From Isoalcanivorax indicus (GTDB lineage Bacteria; Pseudomonadota; Gammaproteobacteria; Pseudomonadales; Alcanivoracaceae), in NCBI RefSeq assembly GCF_003259185.1, contig NZ_QGMP01000001.1:2108001-2172000 (forward strand): a stretch of 64,000 bases of DNA. The letters are read 5' to 3'. The notes under the pieces are model-generated. The model worked only from the letters and a program-made list of their open reading frames with translations. It did not search any database and was not told the DNA's origin. The translations under genes and the position numbers were made by a program. Each line of letters begins with the position of its first letter. The first letter of the stretch is position 1. Of the stretch, positions 35,284 through 44,592 are shown in pieces.

Positions 35284-38200
35284 CGGCGGGCGGGCGCGTC
35301 ATCCGTATCCTCCGGGCACTGGTGCGCTGGGCACTGGTGGGTACGCTTTTGCTGCTTATCCTGCTGCCCGCCGCCCTGCTCGGACTGATGGCCCATGAAG
35401 GCGGCAGCCGCTGGCTGCTGCTCAAGGCGGCTGAACTGGCCCCCGGCGAGGTCAGTGTGGCGGAAATCCAGGGCACGTTACTGCACGGCATCACCTTGAC
35501 AGACGTGCACTATGCGCACCCCGCCGTGACCGTGGAAAGCGATCGCTTCAGCCTGGCGGTGGTCATGCCTGCCCTGCTGCAACGGCGCGTTGCCATCAAC
35601 ACCCTGCAGGCCGACCGCCTGCGCGTTACCCTGCATGCCAGCGAGCGCGATGAGGACGATCTGCCCGATGACGAGGCCCCGTTCCATATCGACCAACTGG
35701 ACGATATCCGCCTGCCGGTGGCCATCGCCGTATACGGCGCTCACGTCACCGACTTCACCCTGACCCTGGCCAACGGCACCGACATCCACCTTGACGAGAT
35801 ACTGCTGGCTGCCAATACCGACGGCAACCGCTTGCATGTACAGCAACTGTTCGTGCGCGAGGATACCGCCCGCATCAGCCTCAGTGGCAACATGGGTCTG
35901 GCACAGCCGTTTGCCCTGGACACCTGGCTGGACTGGCAAGCGCCACTCCCCGAAGCCTTGCACGGGGCGCTGGCGGGCCCCGAGGCCGACCCGGCGGAAC
36001 CGCTGATGGCGCGCGCCGATGCCCGCGTACGCGGCACCCTGGCCGAACCCACTCTGGTCCACCGCCTGCATGCCCCCGTCACCCTGCGCAGCGAAGGGTC
36101 ACTGCGGCCCTTCGATACCCCGCTGGCCTTCGATCTGGACAACCACTGGGACGCCTTCACCCTCTACGGCGCCGACGGTCAGGCTCTGGCCCTGGCCGAC
36201 GGCCGACTGGAGATTGATGGCAGCCTGGAGGACTACCGCCTGCAACTGGCCAGTGGCACCACCCTGCCCGACCTGCCCGCCATCGGCGTCGAAGTCCGCG
36301 CTCACGGTAATCTGCAGGCCGCCCATATCGAGCGGGCGCGCCTGGACGTAGCAGACAGCCGCATCGAGCTGGCCGGCGATGTGACCTGGGCGCCCGACCT
36401 GACCTGGGATATCCAGCTCGGCATTGAAGACTTCGACCCCGCCCTGCTGGTAGCGGAATTGCCCGGCCGTCTGGCTCTGGATACCCGCGTGCAGGGCAGC
36501 CTCAAATCAGAGCACCTGACCCTGGACCTGGCATTAAACCGCCTGAGCGGCGAGGTGCGCGGCCAGCGCCTGGACGGCGGCGGCTCGCTGCAACTGACCC
36601 GCGCCCCGGATCAGGCCATCAGCGAGGCGCGTCTGCGCAGCGACCTGCAACTGCGTGCGGGCAATAACCGCGTCAGTCTGCGCGGCAGCGCCAACCAGCG
36701 TCTCGACCTGCATCTGGCACTGATCGGCGACGACCTGGCTGCCCTGTGGCCCGACCTGCACGGCACGCTGCACCTGGATGCCCGGGTGCACGGCACCCGC
36801 AGCGCCCCCGTGCTGCAAGCCCGCATCAACAGCGAGGAGATCGGCTACGCCGAATGGCGCCTGCACGACCTGTCGCTGGTGGCCGATGCCACCAACGGCC
36901 CCGACGCCCCGCTGATGAGCCTGGCGCTGGGCACCGGCCACCTCACCCGCAGTGGCGATGTTGTGCTGGAACGCGTGGCGGTCAACGGGGATGGCGACGC
37001 TTCGGATCACCGCATGACCTGGGCCATCACCGCCCCCCAGGGCAGCACCCGGGGTGCCGCCGCAGGCATGCTTGAGGACCTGCGCGCCTGGCAAGGCATG
37101 CTCCGCGCCCTCGAGATCGACAGCCCGATCTCCGGCCTGTGGCAGCTCGACCGCCCGGTAGCCCTGGGCGCTTCCGCCGAAGCTGCTCACCTGGCGCCCA
37201 TGTGCCTGGTGGCCGAAGAAAGCCGCCTGTGCCTGGATGGCCACTGGCGCGCCGAGGGCCCCACCGAGGCCCGCCTAGATCTGACCAACCTGGCCCTCGC
37301 CTACCTGGCCCGCGAACTGCCCGAAGACGCCGCCGAACTGGAAGGGGTCATCAACCTGAGCGCGCGCTTCAACCAGCGCGACGGCCGCAACACCGCCGAG
37401 GCCGATCTGCAAGTGAGCGCAGGCCGCATGGCGCTGTCCAGCGGCCGCGACGAACCCTATGAACTGGCCTGGCGCGGCCTGTCGGCCCACCTGAACCTGG
37501 ACGGCACCCAACTCACCAGTCACGCCCACTTTGACGTGGACGACACCAGCGGCACCCATGCGCGACTGAATGCCGAACTGGACGGCGACAACACGCGCCT
37601 CGACGGCGAACTGAACACCTATCTGGACGACCTGGGCTGGGTGGAAGTTTTCGTGCCCGACCTGCGCAATATTCGTGGCCGCGTCCGCGGCGACCTGACC
37701 TTGCGCGGCACCGTGGCGGCTCCCCGATTCGGCGGCCAATTGATACTGGACGAGGCGGCCGCCGATGTGCCCGAGGTCGGCCTGTCGCTGACCGATATCC
37801 GCCTGCTGGCCGAGGCCGAGCGTGGCGGCGACCTGACCCTGACCGGGCAAGTCACCTCCGGCGACGGCACCCTGAACCTGGACGGCGTTCTGGACACCAG
37901 CGAACCCCTGCCCTGGCCGGTGCGCCTGCAGGTACGCGGCGAGAATTTCCTCGCCGTGCAACGCCCGGATGCCCGCGTACTGATCAACCCGGATCTGGAT
38001 ATCCGTGTGGCCCGCAATCTGATCACCATTCGCGGCGACATTACGATACCGCAGGCCCGTTTCGAGCCCCGCGATCTGCCCCAGCAGGCGGTGTCCGTGT
38101 CGCGCGACGAAATCATCGTCAGCGACGAACCCGACGAAAGCTCCCCCTGGCAGGTGGACACCGAAGTCACCGTGCGGCTGGGCAACCGCGTCAGCATGCA

Positions 38201-38858
38201 GGGCTTCGGCTTGCAGGCGCGCTTTGTCGGCGACGTGCGCATTGAAGACAAACCCGAGCGCACCCCGCGCCTGATCGGTGAAATCCGTATCGAAGACGGT
38301 CGCTACCGGGCCTACGGCCAGGATCTGCACGTGGAACGCGGCACTCTGATCTTCCAGGGCCCGCCCGACAATCCCGGCCTGGACATCGTCGCGGTGCGTA
38401 TCGTTACGGCCTACAACGTGCGCGCCGGCCTGCGGATCGGCGGCACCCTGCAAGACCCGCGCTCGCGTGTCTTCTCCGAACCGAGTATGGAAGAAACCGA
38501 AGCCATGTCCTTCCTGCTCACCGGCCGCCCTCTGGACAGCGGCTCCGACGCCGACGCCGTCATGATCATGCAGGCCATCGCCCTGTACGGCATCGAACGC
38601 GGCGAATTCATCACCGAGCGACTCGGCCAGACACTGGGCCTCGAGCTGGGCGTCGATACCGAAGGGGAGTTCGAGGATACCGCCCTGATGCTGGGCAAGC
38701 AGATTTCATCGCGCCTGTATCTGCGCTACAGCGTCGGGCTGTTTGAAGCCCTGAACACCGTCATGCTGCGCTACACCCTGAGCCGCAGCCTGAGCCTTGA
38801 GACACGCACCAACTCGAAAGAGAACGCGATTGATCTGATCTTCAGAACCGAGCGCTAA
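35280..38858 (+). CDS. tamB: Translocation and assembly module protein TamB
   Basis: A 1192-residue inner-membrane anchored AsmA-like protein. One N-terminal transmembrane helix (about 15-36) is followed by a long beta-rich periplasmic body and the conserved C-terminal DUF490 domain (about 860-1192), with EIRIEDGRYRAYGQDLHVERGTLIFQGPPDNPGLDI and YSVGLFEALNTVMLRYTLSRSLSLETRT. The protein should bridge the periplasm as a hydrophobic groove, meeting TamA at the outer membrane. The start is GTG at 35280, overlapping the tamA stop. It is shorter than E. coli TamB (1259 residues), within the family's range. Confidence 0.95.
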   Translation: MTAGGRVIRILRALVRWALVGTLLLLILLPAALLGLMAHEGGSRWLLLKAAELAPGEVSVAEIQGTLLHGITLTDVHYAHPAVTVESDRFSLAVVMPALLQRRVAINTLQADRLRVTLHASERDEDDLPDDEAPFHIDQLDDIRLPVAIAVYGAHVTDFTLTLANGTDIHLDEILLAANTDGNRLHVQQLFVREDTARISLSGNMGLAQPFALDTWLDWQAPLPEALHGALAGPEADPAEPLMARADARVRGTLAEPTLVHRLHAPVTLRSEGSLRPFDTPLAFDLDNHWDAFTLYGADGQALALADGRLEIDGSLEDYRLQLASGTTLPDLPAIGVEVRAHGNLQAAHIERARLDVADSRIELAGDVTWAPDLTWDIQLGIEDFDPALLVAELPGRLALDTRVQGSLKSEHLTLDLALNRLSGEVRGQRLDGGGSLQLTRAPDQAISEARLRSDLQLRAGNNRVSLRGSANQRLDLHLALIGDDLAALWPDLHGTLHLDARVHGTRSAPVLQARINSEEIGYAEWRLHDLSLVADATNGPDAPLMSLALGTGHLTRSGDVVLERVAVNGDGDASDHRMTWAITAPQGSTRGAAAGMLEDLRAWQGMLRALEIDSPISGLWQLDRPVALGASAEAAHLAPMCLVAEESRLCLDGHWRAEGPTEARLDLTNLALAYLARELPEDAAELEGVINLSARFNQRDGRNTAEADLQVSAGRMALSSGRDEPYELAWRGLSAHLNLDGTQLTSHAHFDVDDTSGTHARLNAELDGDNTRLDGELNTYLDDLGWVEVFVPDLRNIRGRVRGDLTLRGTVAAPRFGGQLILDEAAADVPEVGLSLTDIRLLAEAERGGDLTLTGQVTSGDGTLNLDGVLDTSEPLPWPVRLQVRGENFLAVQRPDARVLINPDLDIRVARNLITIRGDITIPQARFEPRDLPQQAVSVSRDEIIVSDEPDESSPWQVDTEVTVRLGNRVSMQGFGLQARFVGDVRIEDKPERTPRLIGEIRIEDGRYRAYGQDLHVERGTLIFQGPPDNPGLDIVAVRIVTAYNVRAGLRIGGTLQDPRSRVFSEPSMEETEAMSFLLTGRPLDSGSDADAVMIMQAIALYGIERGEFITERLGQTLGLELGVDTEGEFEDTALMLGKQISSRLYLRYSVGLFEALNTVMLRYTLSRSLSLETRTNSKENAIDLIFRTER

Positions 38859-38901
38859 GCACATCGGGGAACCCCGGCCGTCACGGGGTGCCTAACGCGG
38901 C

Positions 38902-39495
38902 ATGGACACAACAGGTGAAGCGCATAACCTCGAAGCGCTGATACAGCAGATTCGGGACGCGTCCGAAACGTCCGGGGAGGTTTCCATTGGCCAGATCATG
39001 GAGGCCATCGGTCGCCGCTCTTTCGGGCCGATCCTGCTGTTTGCGGGCGTCATTACACTGGTGCCGGTCATCGGCGGCATCCCCGGCGTGCCGACCGCAG
39101 TGGCCATTCTGGTATTGATTGTCGCCGCCCAGCTGATCGTGAAACGCGACCGGGTCTGGCTTCCCGACTGGCTGCTGCAGCGCGCCGTGTCTCGCGACAA
39201 GGTACTGAAAGCCCTCGGCTGGTGCGAACGTCCCGCAGACTGGCTGGACCGCATCATGAAACCCCGGCTGGAAGTCTTCGTTGAGGGCACCGCCTTCTAT
39301 GTCATGACAGCCCTGTGCATTGCCGTAGCCGCCATGATGCCCGTCATGGAGCTGGTACCGTTCAGCGCCATCGCGGCAGGCGCCGCGCTCACCGCGATGG
39401 GGCTGTCACTGATTGCGCGGGATGGTGTGTGGGCGATTATCGCGATCGTCATTGTGCTGATCGGTGTGGCCGGATTGCTGTACTACTTCTTGTAG
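38902..39495 (+). CDS. ExoD-family membrane protein
   Basis: A 197-residue integral membrane protein. The soluble start (residues 1-35, LEALIQQIRDASETSGEVSIGQIMEAIGRRSFGPILLF) is diagnostic of ExoD (PF06055), named for Rhizobium exopolysaccharide synthesis. Four or five hydrophobic segments follow, with GGIPGVPTAVAIL between the first two. The molecular role is not known. It lies 43 bp after tamB on the same strand and could be cotranscribed. The sequence AGCGGCT...AGCCGCT right after the stop forms a small hairpin without a T-run. Confidence 0.85.
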   Translation: MDTTGEAHNLEALIQQIRDASETSGEVSIGQIMEAIGRRSFGPILLFAGVITLVPVIGGIPGVPTAVAILVLIVAAQLIVKRDRVWLPDWLLQRAVSRDKVLKALGWCERPADWLDRIMKPRLEVFVEGTAFYVMTALCIAVAAMMPVMELVPFSAIAAGAALTAMGLSLIARDGVWAIIAIVIVLIGVAGLLYYFL

Positions 39496-39544
39496 CGGCT
39501 CTGCGTTTTAGCCGCTCCTGTCCACCCCTTCCCTGAATCCCCCT

Positions 39545-39964
39545 TCATGGCAACGCGTAAATGCCTGTCACATGCGCCACCGGTGCGTCTTCAGGCTGCC
39601 CGGCCCCGTCATCCGAAAACAGACTGACTTCCAGCACCACCGAACGCCGTCCCAGGCGAATGATGCGGCATTCGGCGATCAGGTCGCGGGGCGCCGGGCG
39701 GCGCAGAAAGTTGATGTTCAGGTTCTGGGTCACCGCCATTTCCACCCGGCCCAGGGTGCCGAGGATGGCGGCATACATGGCGGCGTCGGCCAGGCCCATC
39801 ATGGTGGGGCCAGACAAGGTGCCGCCGGGACGGATCATGCTGTCGCGGAAAGGCTGGCGCACCCGGGCGCTGTGGTTGCCGGCCTGCTCCACCTGCAGGC
39901 CGGTGTCGGCGGTGGCAGGCAGGCCACTGTAAATCACGTTCTGGACTTGTTCGGCGCTGAGCAT
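39545..39964 (-). CDS. PaaI-type hotdog thioesterase
   Basis: A 139-residue hotdog-fold protein of the PaaI/4HBT group. The catalytic stretch is RPGGTLSGPTMMGLADAAMYAAIL (about 45-68), where the family has HGG...D/E acid residues; here Asp60 is the candidate acid. The later strand TQNLNINFLRRPAPRDL is typical. It should hydrolyse an acyl-CoA thioester; the substrate is unknown. It is divergent from proS, with a 137-bp shared control region, and converges on exoD. Confidence 0.85.
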   Translation of the reverse strand: MLSAEQVQNVIYSGLPATADTGLQVEQAGNHSARVRQPFRDSMIRPGGTLSGPTMMGLADAAMYAAILGTLGRVEMAVTQNLNINFLRRPAPRDLIAECRIIRLGRRSVVLEVSLFSDDGAGQPEDAPVAHVTGIYALP

Positions 39965-40027
39965 CGGTTCTCCCCGGCGGTGATAGGCGCGGACTCATCA
40001 TAGCGGCATGTGGCGGTGGTGGCACCG

Positions 40028-40055
40028 TGGACATGGGGCGTGGCTGGCTTACAAT
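40028..40055 (+). promoter_or_regulatory. Sigma-70 promoter of proS
   Basis: TGGACA (40028-40033), a 16-bp spacer and TACAAT (40050-40055). The predicted start near 40062 gives a leader of about 40 bases before the proS ATG, which has AGGA 8 bases upstream. Confidence 0.55.
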
Positions 40056-40101
40056 GGCGACCTTGTTGGCTTTCATTCACCCCGACTATCAGGATTGAGC
40101 A

Positions 40102-41823
40102 ATGCGCGCTTCCCGTTACCTGCTGGCCACCGTCAAGCAAACCCCCGCCGATGCGGTCGTTACCAGCCATCAGTTGATGCTGCGTGCAGGCATGATCCGC
40201 AAGCTCTCCTCGGGCCTCTACAGCTGGCTGCCGCTGGGGCTGCGGGTGCTGCGCAAGGTCGAGAACATCATCCGTGAGGAGATGGACCGCAGCGGCGCCC
40301 AGGAGGTGATGATGCCGGTGGTGCAGCCGATGGAGCTATGGGAGGAGTCCGGTCGGGCCTCGGCCTATGGCCCGGAGCTGCTGCGCATCACGGATCGCCA
40401 CAACAATCCCTTCTGCCTGGGGCCAACGCACGAGGAAGTGATCACGGATCTGGTGCGCAACGAGCTGCACAGCTACAAGCAGTTGCCGATGAACTTCTAC
40501 CAGATCCAGACCAAGTTCCGCGACGAAATCCGGCCGCGCTTCGGGGTGATGCGCTCGCGCGAATTCATCATGAAGGACGCCTACTCCTTCCACCTGGACA
40601 ACGAGAGCCTGGCCGAGACCTATCAGGTGATGTACGACACCTACTGCCGCATCTTCGACCGGCTGGGACTGGATTACCGGCCGGTGGCGGCGGATACCGG
40701 CGCAATAGGTGGCTCTGCGTCGCATGAGTTCCATGTGCTGGCTTCTTCCGGAGAGGACGATATCGCCTTCTCCGACAGCTCGGACTACGCCGCCAATGTG
40801 GAGCTGGCCGAAGCCATTGCTGAAGGCGAACGGGCCGCGCCCGCTGAAGCGATGAAGCAGGTGGACACGCCGAACGCAAAAACCATTGCCGAACTGGTGG
40901 AGCAGTTTTCGCTGCCCATCGAGAAAACAGTGAAGACGCTGATCGTGCAGGCCAGCGACAGCGCTGGCGGCGGGCTGATCGCACTGCTGGTGCGCGGCGA
41001 TCACGAGCTGAACGATATCAAGGCAGAAAAGCTGCCCCAGGTGGCGGCGCCCCTGCGCTTCGCGACGGATGAAGAAATCCGGGCGGCCATTGGTGCAGGG
41101 CCGGGCAGTCTGGGTCCGGTCAAACTGCCGATTCCGTGCATTATCGACCGCAGCGTGGCGCTGATGAGCGACTTCGGTGCGGGCGCCAATGAAGACGGCA
41201 AGCACTACTTCGGCATCAACTGGGAGCGTGATCTGCCGCTGCCGGAGATCGCTGATCTGCGCAACGCCGTGGACGGCGACCCCAGCCCGGATGGCGAGGG
41301 CCGCCTGACCATCAAGCGCGGCATCGAGGTGGGGCATATCTTCCAGCTGGGCACCAAATACTCCGAAGCCCTGAAGGCCGCCGTGCTGGATGAAAACGGC
41401 AAGAGTGTGGTGATGCCCATGGGCTGCTACGGCATCGGCGTCACCCGGGTGGTGGCCGCCGCCATCGAGCAGAATCATGATGAGCGCGGCATTATCTGGC
41501 CGCAGGCGATTGCCCCGTTCCAGATCGCCCTGATTCCGGTAAATCTGAAGAAGAGCCCGCGCGAGCGGGAGCTGTGCGAGCAGCTGTATTCTGACCTGAC
41601 GTCGGCGGGCTATGAGGTGTTTTACGACGACCGCGAGAAAGAGCGGCTGGGCGTGAAGCTGGCCGATGCCGAGCTGATCGGTATTCCGCACCGTATCGTG
41701 GTGGCGGAACGCGGTCTGGATGCCGGGGAACTGGAATACCGGGCGCGCCGTGACGATGACAACACGCTGGTGCCGGTGGAGGACATTCTGGACTTTATCG
41801 AGCGACGGCTGAGCCGCGGATAA
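40102..41823 (+). CDS. proS: Prolyl-tRNA synthetase, bacterial type
   Basis: A 573-residue class II synthetase. The start [18 protein letters not shown], motif 2 ([25 protein letters not shown]), the inserted editing (INS) domain of about 180 residues between motifs 2 and 3 (about 225-400) and motif 3 ([21 protein letters not shown]) are all present, then the anticodon-binding domain. INS removes mischarged alanine. The length equals that of E. coli ProRS (572). The gene has its own promoter and converges on the DUF4062 gene 9 bp away. Confidence 0.97.
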   Translation: MRASRYLLATVKQTPADAVVTSHQLMLRAGMIRKLSSGLYSWLPLGLRVLRKVENIIREEMDRSGAQEVMMPVVQPMELWEESGRASAYGPELLRITDRHNNPFCLGPTHEEVITDLVRNELHSYKQLPMNFYQIQTKFRDEIRPRFGVMRSREFIMKDAYSFHLDNESLAETYQVMYDTYCRIFDRLGLDYRPVAADTGAIGGSASHEFHVLASSGEDDIAFSDSSDYAANVELAEAIAEGERAAPAEAMKQVDTPNAKTIAELVEQFSLPIEKTVKTLIVQASDSAGGGLIALLVRGDHELNDIKAEKLPQVAAPLRFATDEEIRAAIGAGPGSLGPVKLPIPCIIDRSVALMSDFGAGANEDGKHYFGINWERDLPLPEIADLRNAVDGDPSPDGEGRLTIKRGIEVGHIFQLGTKYSEALKAAVLDENGKSVVMPMGCYGIGVTRVVAAAIEQNHDERGIIWPQAIAPFQIALIPVNLKKSPRERELCEQLYSDLTSAGYEVFYDDREKERLGVKLADAELIGIPHRIVVAERGLDAGELEYRARRDDDNTLVPVEDILDFIERRLSRG

Positions 41824-41832
41824 AGGGTTCCC

Positions 41833-42855
41833 TCAGGAACGCCGCCGGGCGAGCAGCTGGCTCATGGCCTGATCACCCAGCGGCGTCAGTTGCCAGGCCA
41901 CCTGGGTGCGGCCGGGGCGTGGCGGGCATTTTCGGATCAGTCCCAGCGCGCGCAGGTGAATCTTCACCTGATTGAAGCTGTCGGTATCCAGCACCACATT
42001 ACGCACAGCGTGGGCCTTGGGCATACTGACCTGCACGTCGCTCAGGGCATGACGGGCAATATGCTCTTCCAGGGCCTGGCGCATCACGTTTTCCGGCACT
42101 TCATCCAGCATCTGTGGTGCCACACAGGCGGTCACCTGATCCCAGGTCATGCTGGTCTGGGCACTGCTCACCTTGCAGTCCCCCTTGATGAAGACATTGC
42201 AGCTGTAGCCCAGCGTGACCCGATCGCTGCCACGCGCCAGGTGCTCCAGCGGCGGGCGCAGGCCCTGGGTCAGCTCTTCTTTCTCGCGCTCCAGCGCTTC
42301 GATGCGCTGTTTCAGCATCTGTACCTCCAGATCCGACGCGGCATCCGAGGTGGCGGCGCGCACCCAGCCGGATGACGGGGCCTTCTGCACCAGTGCGGGC
42401 ATGCCCTTCCTGACGGCTTCGGCCAGATCAGCGGGGGCGTTCCAGTAGCGCACCAGGCACTTCTGTTGCAGCAGCTTGCGGAAATCGTTGAAGCGCACAT
42501 CGCCTTCGCGGGTGGCTTCGCGGCGCTCCGACGGCAGGAAATCCGGGGCGTCATGCAGAAGCGCCAGCACCGGCTTGCCCTTGGTGGCCGCATAAACGTA
42601 TTCGCGGTGGGTATACGACAGGCCAATGGGCGACAGGGTGCCGTAGCGGCCCCCTACCAGCACCAGATAGTAATCACACTCGTTGATCAGCTTCTGGATC
42701 ATGGCCCAGTGGTTATTGGACTCGGTCGGGTACAGCTCCATGCCCACGGGAATCATGCCCAGTGACAGCAAGGCCAGCATCAGCTCCTGCCGCGCTTCGG
42801 GCAGGTCGCTGTAGGTGGAGCTGACGAAAACCTGGTACTTGCGCTCGATACTCAA
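41833..42855 (-). CDS. DUF4062 protein with coiled coil and C-terminal winged-helix-like region
   Basis: A 340-residue protein. Residues 4-90 are a DUF4062 domain: YQVFVSSTYSDLPEARQELMLALL, IPVGMELYP, NECDYYLVLVGGRYGTLS and SYTHREYVYA, a TIR/nucleoside-deoxyribosyltransferase-like Rossmann fold. A short coiled coil (about 180-205, MLKQRIEALEREKEELTQ) leads to a C-terminal region ending VAWQLTPLGDQAMSQLLARRRS that looks like a winged helix. DUF4062 domains often start STAND/NACHT-type or anti-phage proteins; here no NTPase follows. The start is TTG at 42855, with AGGAG 5 bases upstream. It is divergent from a ParA-like gene. Function unknown; sensing or defence is inference. Confidence 0.8.
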   Translation of the reverse strand: MSIERKYQVFVSSTYSDLPEARQELMLALLSLGMIPVGMELYPTESNNHWAMIQKLINECDYYLVLVGGRYGTLSPIGLSYTHREYVYAATKGKPVLALLHDAPDFLPSERREATREGDVRFNDFRKLLQQKCLVRYWNAPADLAEAVRKGMPALVQKAPSSGWVRAATSDAASDLEVQMLKQRIEALEREKEELTQGLRPPLEHLARGSDRVTLGYSCNVFIKGDCKVSSAQTSMTWDQVTACVAPQMLDEVPENVMRQALEEHIARHALSDVQVSMPKAHAVRNVVLDTDSFNQVKIHLRALGLIRKCPPRPGRTQVAWQLTPLGDQAMSQLLARRRS

Positions 42856-42957
42856 GCAGACTCCTGTCGCGGGCGCGGTGTCGAAATGGCTGTGAGAGGA
42901 CGTATTAAATCCACTTTGCCCCCCGGTCACAAGGTGCGGTCGCCCGTGGCCGCCACC

Positions 42958-42990
42958 GGAACCCTGGGGTACAGTACGGGTTCCAGGGTT
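42958..42990 (+). promoter_or_regulatory. Nested inverted repeats around a -10-like box before the ParA-like gene
   Basis: GGAACCC (42958-42964) pairs with GGGTTCC (42978-42984). An alternative 8-bp dyad, AACCCTGG (42960-42967) with CCAGGGTT (42983-42990), uses partly the same bases. A TACAGT box (42970-42975) lies at the centre. This could be an operator controlling the ParA-like gene, the DUF4062 gene, or a switching leader structure. Seen in sequence; function inferred. Confidence 0.35.
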
Positions 42991-43018
42991 TCGGGGGCCT
43001 GGCCCCGGGGAGCGTCCG

Positions 43019-43765
43019 ATGCAGACGATTGCCTTCTACAACCTCAAGGGCGGCGTGGGGAAGACCGCCGCCGCCGTCAATGTGGCATGGCATGCCGCGC
43101 GCTGGAAGCACCGCACCGTGCTGTGGGATCTTGATCCTCAGGGTGCAGCCAGCTTCTATCTGGGCGTCAACGGCGAGAAAAGCTACAAGGCCGGCAGCCT
43201 GGTCAAGGGCAAACAGCCCGTCGGCAGACTGCGCGTGCCGACCCGCTATCCCCAACTGGACGTGATCCCCTCTGATATCAGCTTGCGCAATATGGACCTC
43301 AAGCTGGCCGAACCCGGCGCCGGGCGTGGCAGCCTCAAACGTCTGCTGGAACCCCTGGGCGAAAGCACCCGTCTGGTCATGCTGGATTGCCCGCCCACGC
43401 TCAGCCCGGTGGCCGAAAGCATCTTCGCAGCGGCGGATTGCCTGGTGGTACCGGTCATCCCCACACATCTGTCGTTGCGTGCTCTGGAGCAGGTCAGACA
43501 GTGGCTGGACGACAAGGGGCTCAGGCATCTGCAGGTGCTGCCCTTCTTCAATATGGTGGACCGGCGTCGGCTGCTGCATGTGGAGATGCTGGTCAAGCCA
43601 CCCGCCGCCATGCGTGGTGGTCTGAAGACCTGGATCCCCTACTCCACGCATGTCGAGCAGATGGGTGAACACCGTGCGCCGGTGGGCGAGTTCGCCCCGC
43701 ACACACCGGCGGCACGGGCCTTTCAGTCGCTCTGGTTCGAACTGGCCAAGCGACTGAAGCTGTAG
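43019..43765 (+). CDS. Orphan ParA/MinD-superfamily ATPase
   Basis: A 248-residue ATPase with a deviant Walker A, KGGVGKT at 10-16 (preceded by FYNL), switch I near LWDLDPQGAASFYLG and switch II/Walker B LVMLDCPPTLSP. There is no N-terminal helix-turn-helix and no ParB gene next to it. It therefore resembles the chromosomal orphan ParA-like proteins that position protein cargos rather than plasmid partition proteins. The cargo is unknown. The start ATG 43019 has GGGGAG 7 bases upstream. It is divergent from the DUF4062 gene (163 bp apart), and its stop is one base from the stop of the convergent outer-membrane protein gene. Confidence 0.87.
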   Translation: MQTIAFYNLKGGVGKTAAAVNVAWHAARWKHRTVLWDLDPQGAASFYLGVNGEKSYKAGSLVKGKQPVGRLRVPTRYPQLDVIPSDISLRNMDLKLAEPGAGRGSLKRLLEPLGESTRLVMLDCPPTLSPVAESIFAAADCLVVPVIPTHLSLRALEQVRQWLDDKGLRHLQVLPFFNMVDRRRLLHVEMLVKPPAAMRGGLKTWIPYSTHVEQMGEHRAPVGEFAPHTPAARAFQSLWFELAKRLKL

Positions 43766-43766
43766 C

Positions 43767-44513
43767 TCAGAAGCTCACCGACAGGGCCAGATAGGGGCCA
43801 CCGAATTCCAGGTCGGCATCCAGGCCACTCACGTCATCCAGCTTGATGTTGAAGTGGCTGTAACCCAGTTCCACCCCCAGCAGGAAGTCGGAAACCCAGC
43901 CCACGCGTGCGGTGTAGTCCTCAAGGCGGCTGCCGTCATAGCGGATGGTGTTGATTTCGCCTCCGGCATAGAAACCGCTGAACGGCAGATTGACCCGCGC
44001 GCCCAGGTGCAGCATCGGGAAGGTTTCGCGGGCAGACTCATTACCTTGCACCGCAGCGGGTTCGGTACGCACATCGAACTCGGCGTCGAGGCGGCGTACA
44101 TTCAGGCCCGCATCCAGCTTCACCATATTGTCCAGCGGCGTGTAATAGAGCGTCAGGTCTGTCATGTCGAGATCGAAGCTGGAACGCACATCCCCCGCAA
44201 AGGCCTGGCCGTCAAATACGAAGCCAGCGGTGGTGGCACGACCGGAATCCGACAACGCCATATGCCGCAAACGCACGTTCGGCACCAGCGGCACAAAGTG
44301 CTCCAGCCCGAAATACAGTACATTCTGGCGCGAGCGATCAAATCCCAGGTCGTCTTCCATATCCACCCGATCACCGTCGGTATCGACATAGCCCGACACG
44401 TCGGCGTTCCAGGTATAGGCACCCGCGTAGATATTCACCAGCGGGGCGGCGTGTGCGGCGGGGGCGAGGGCCAACGCGCCTGCGGCGGCCAGCACAATGG
44501 TCTTGCGCATCAT
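43767..44513 (-). CDS. Outer-membrane beta-barrel protein (TIGR04219-like)
   Basis: A 248-residue exported protein with a signal peptide at 1-23 (KTIVLAAAGALALAPAAHA). About eight to ten amphipathic strands follow, with the terminal GGPYLALSVSF ending in Phe as outer-membrane proteins do for BAM recognition. The N-terminal VNIYAGAYTWNADVSGYV and the acidic DGDRVDMEDDLGFD resemble TIGR04219-type barrel proteins of marine bacteria. The function is unknown. The start is the first of two ATGs (44513), with AAGGAG 5 bases upstream. It shares a downstream boundary of one base with the ParA-like gene. Confidence 0.78.
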   Translation of the reverse strand: MMRKTIVLAAAGALALAPAAHAAPLVNIYAGAYTWNADVSGYVDTDGDRVDMEDDLGFDRSRQNVLYFGLEHFVPLVPNVRLRHMALSDSGRATTAGFVFDGQAFAGDVRSSFDLDMTDLTLYYTPLDNMVKLDAGLNVRRLDAEFDVRTEPAAVQGNESARETFPMLHLGARVNLPFSGFYAGGEINTIRYDGSRLEDYTARVGWVSDFLLGVELGYSHFNIKLDDVSGLDADLEFGGPYLALSVSF

Positions 44514-44592
44514 GGAATCTCCTTGGTCATTTTTGCTGCTTTTTATGCAGCAAGTATGGCATCCAGACCGCACCACCACCACCGGCAGCGCT

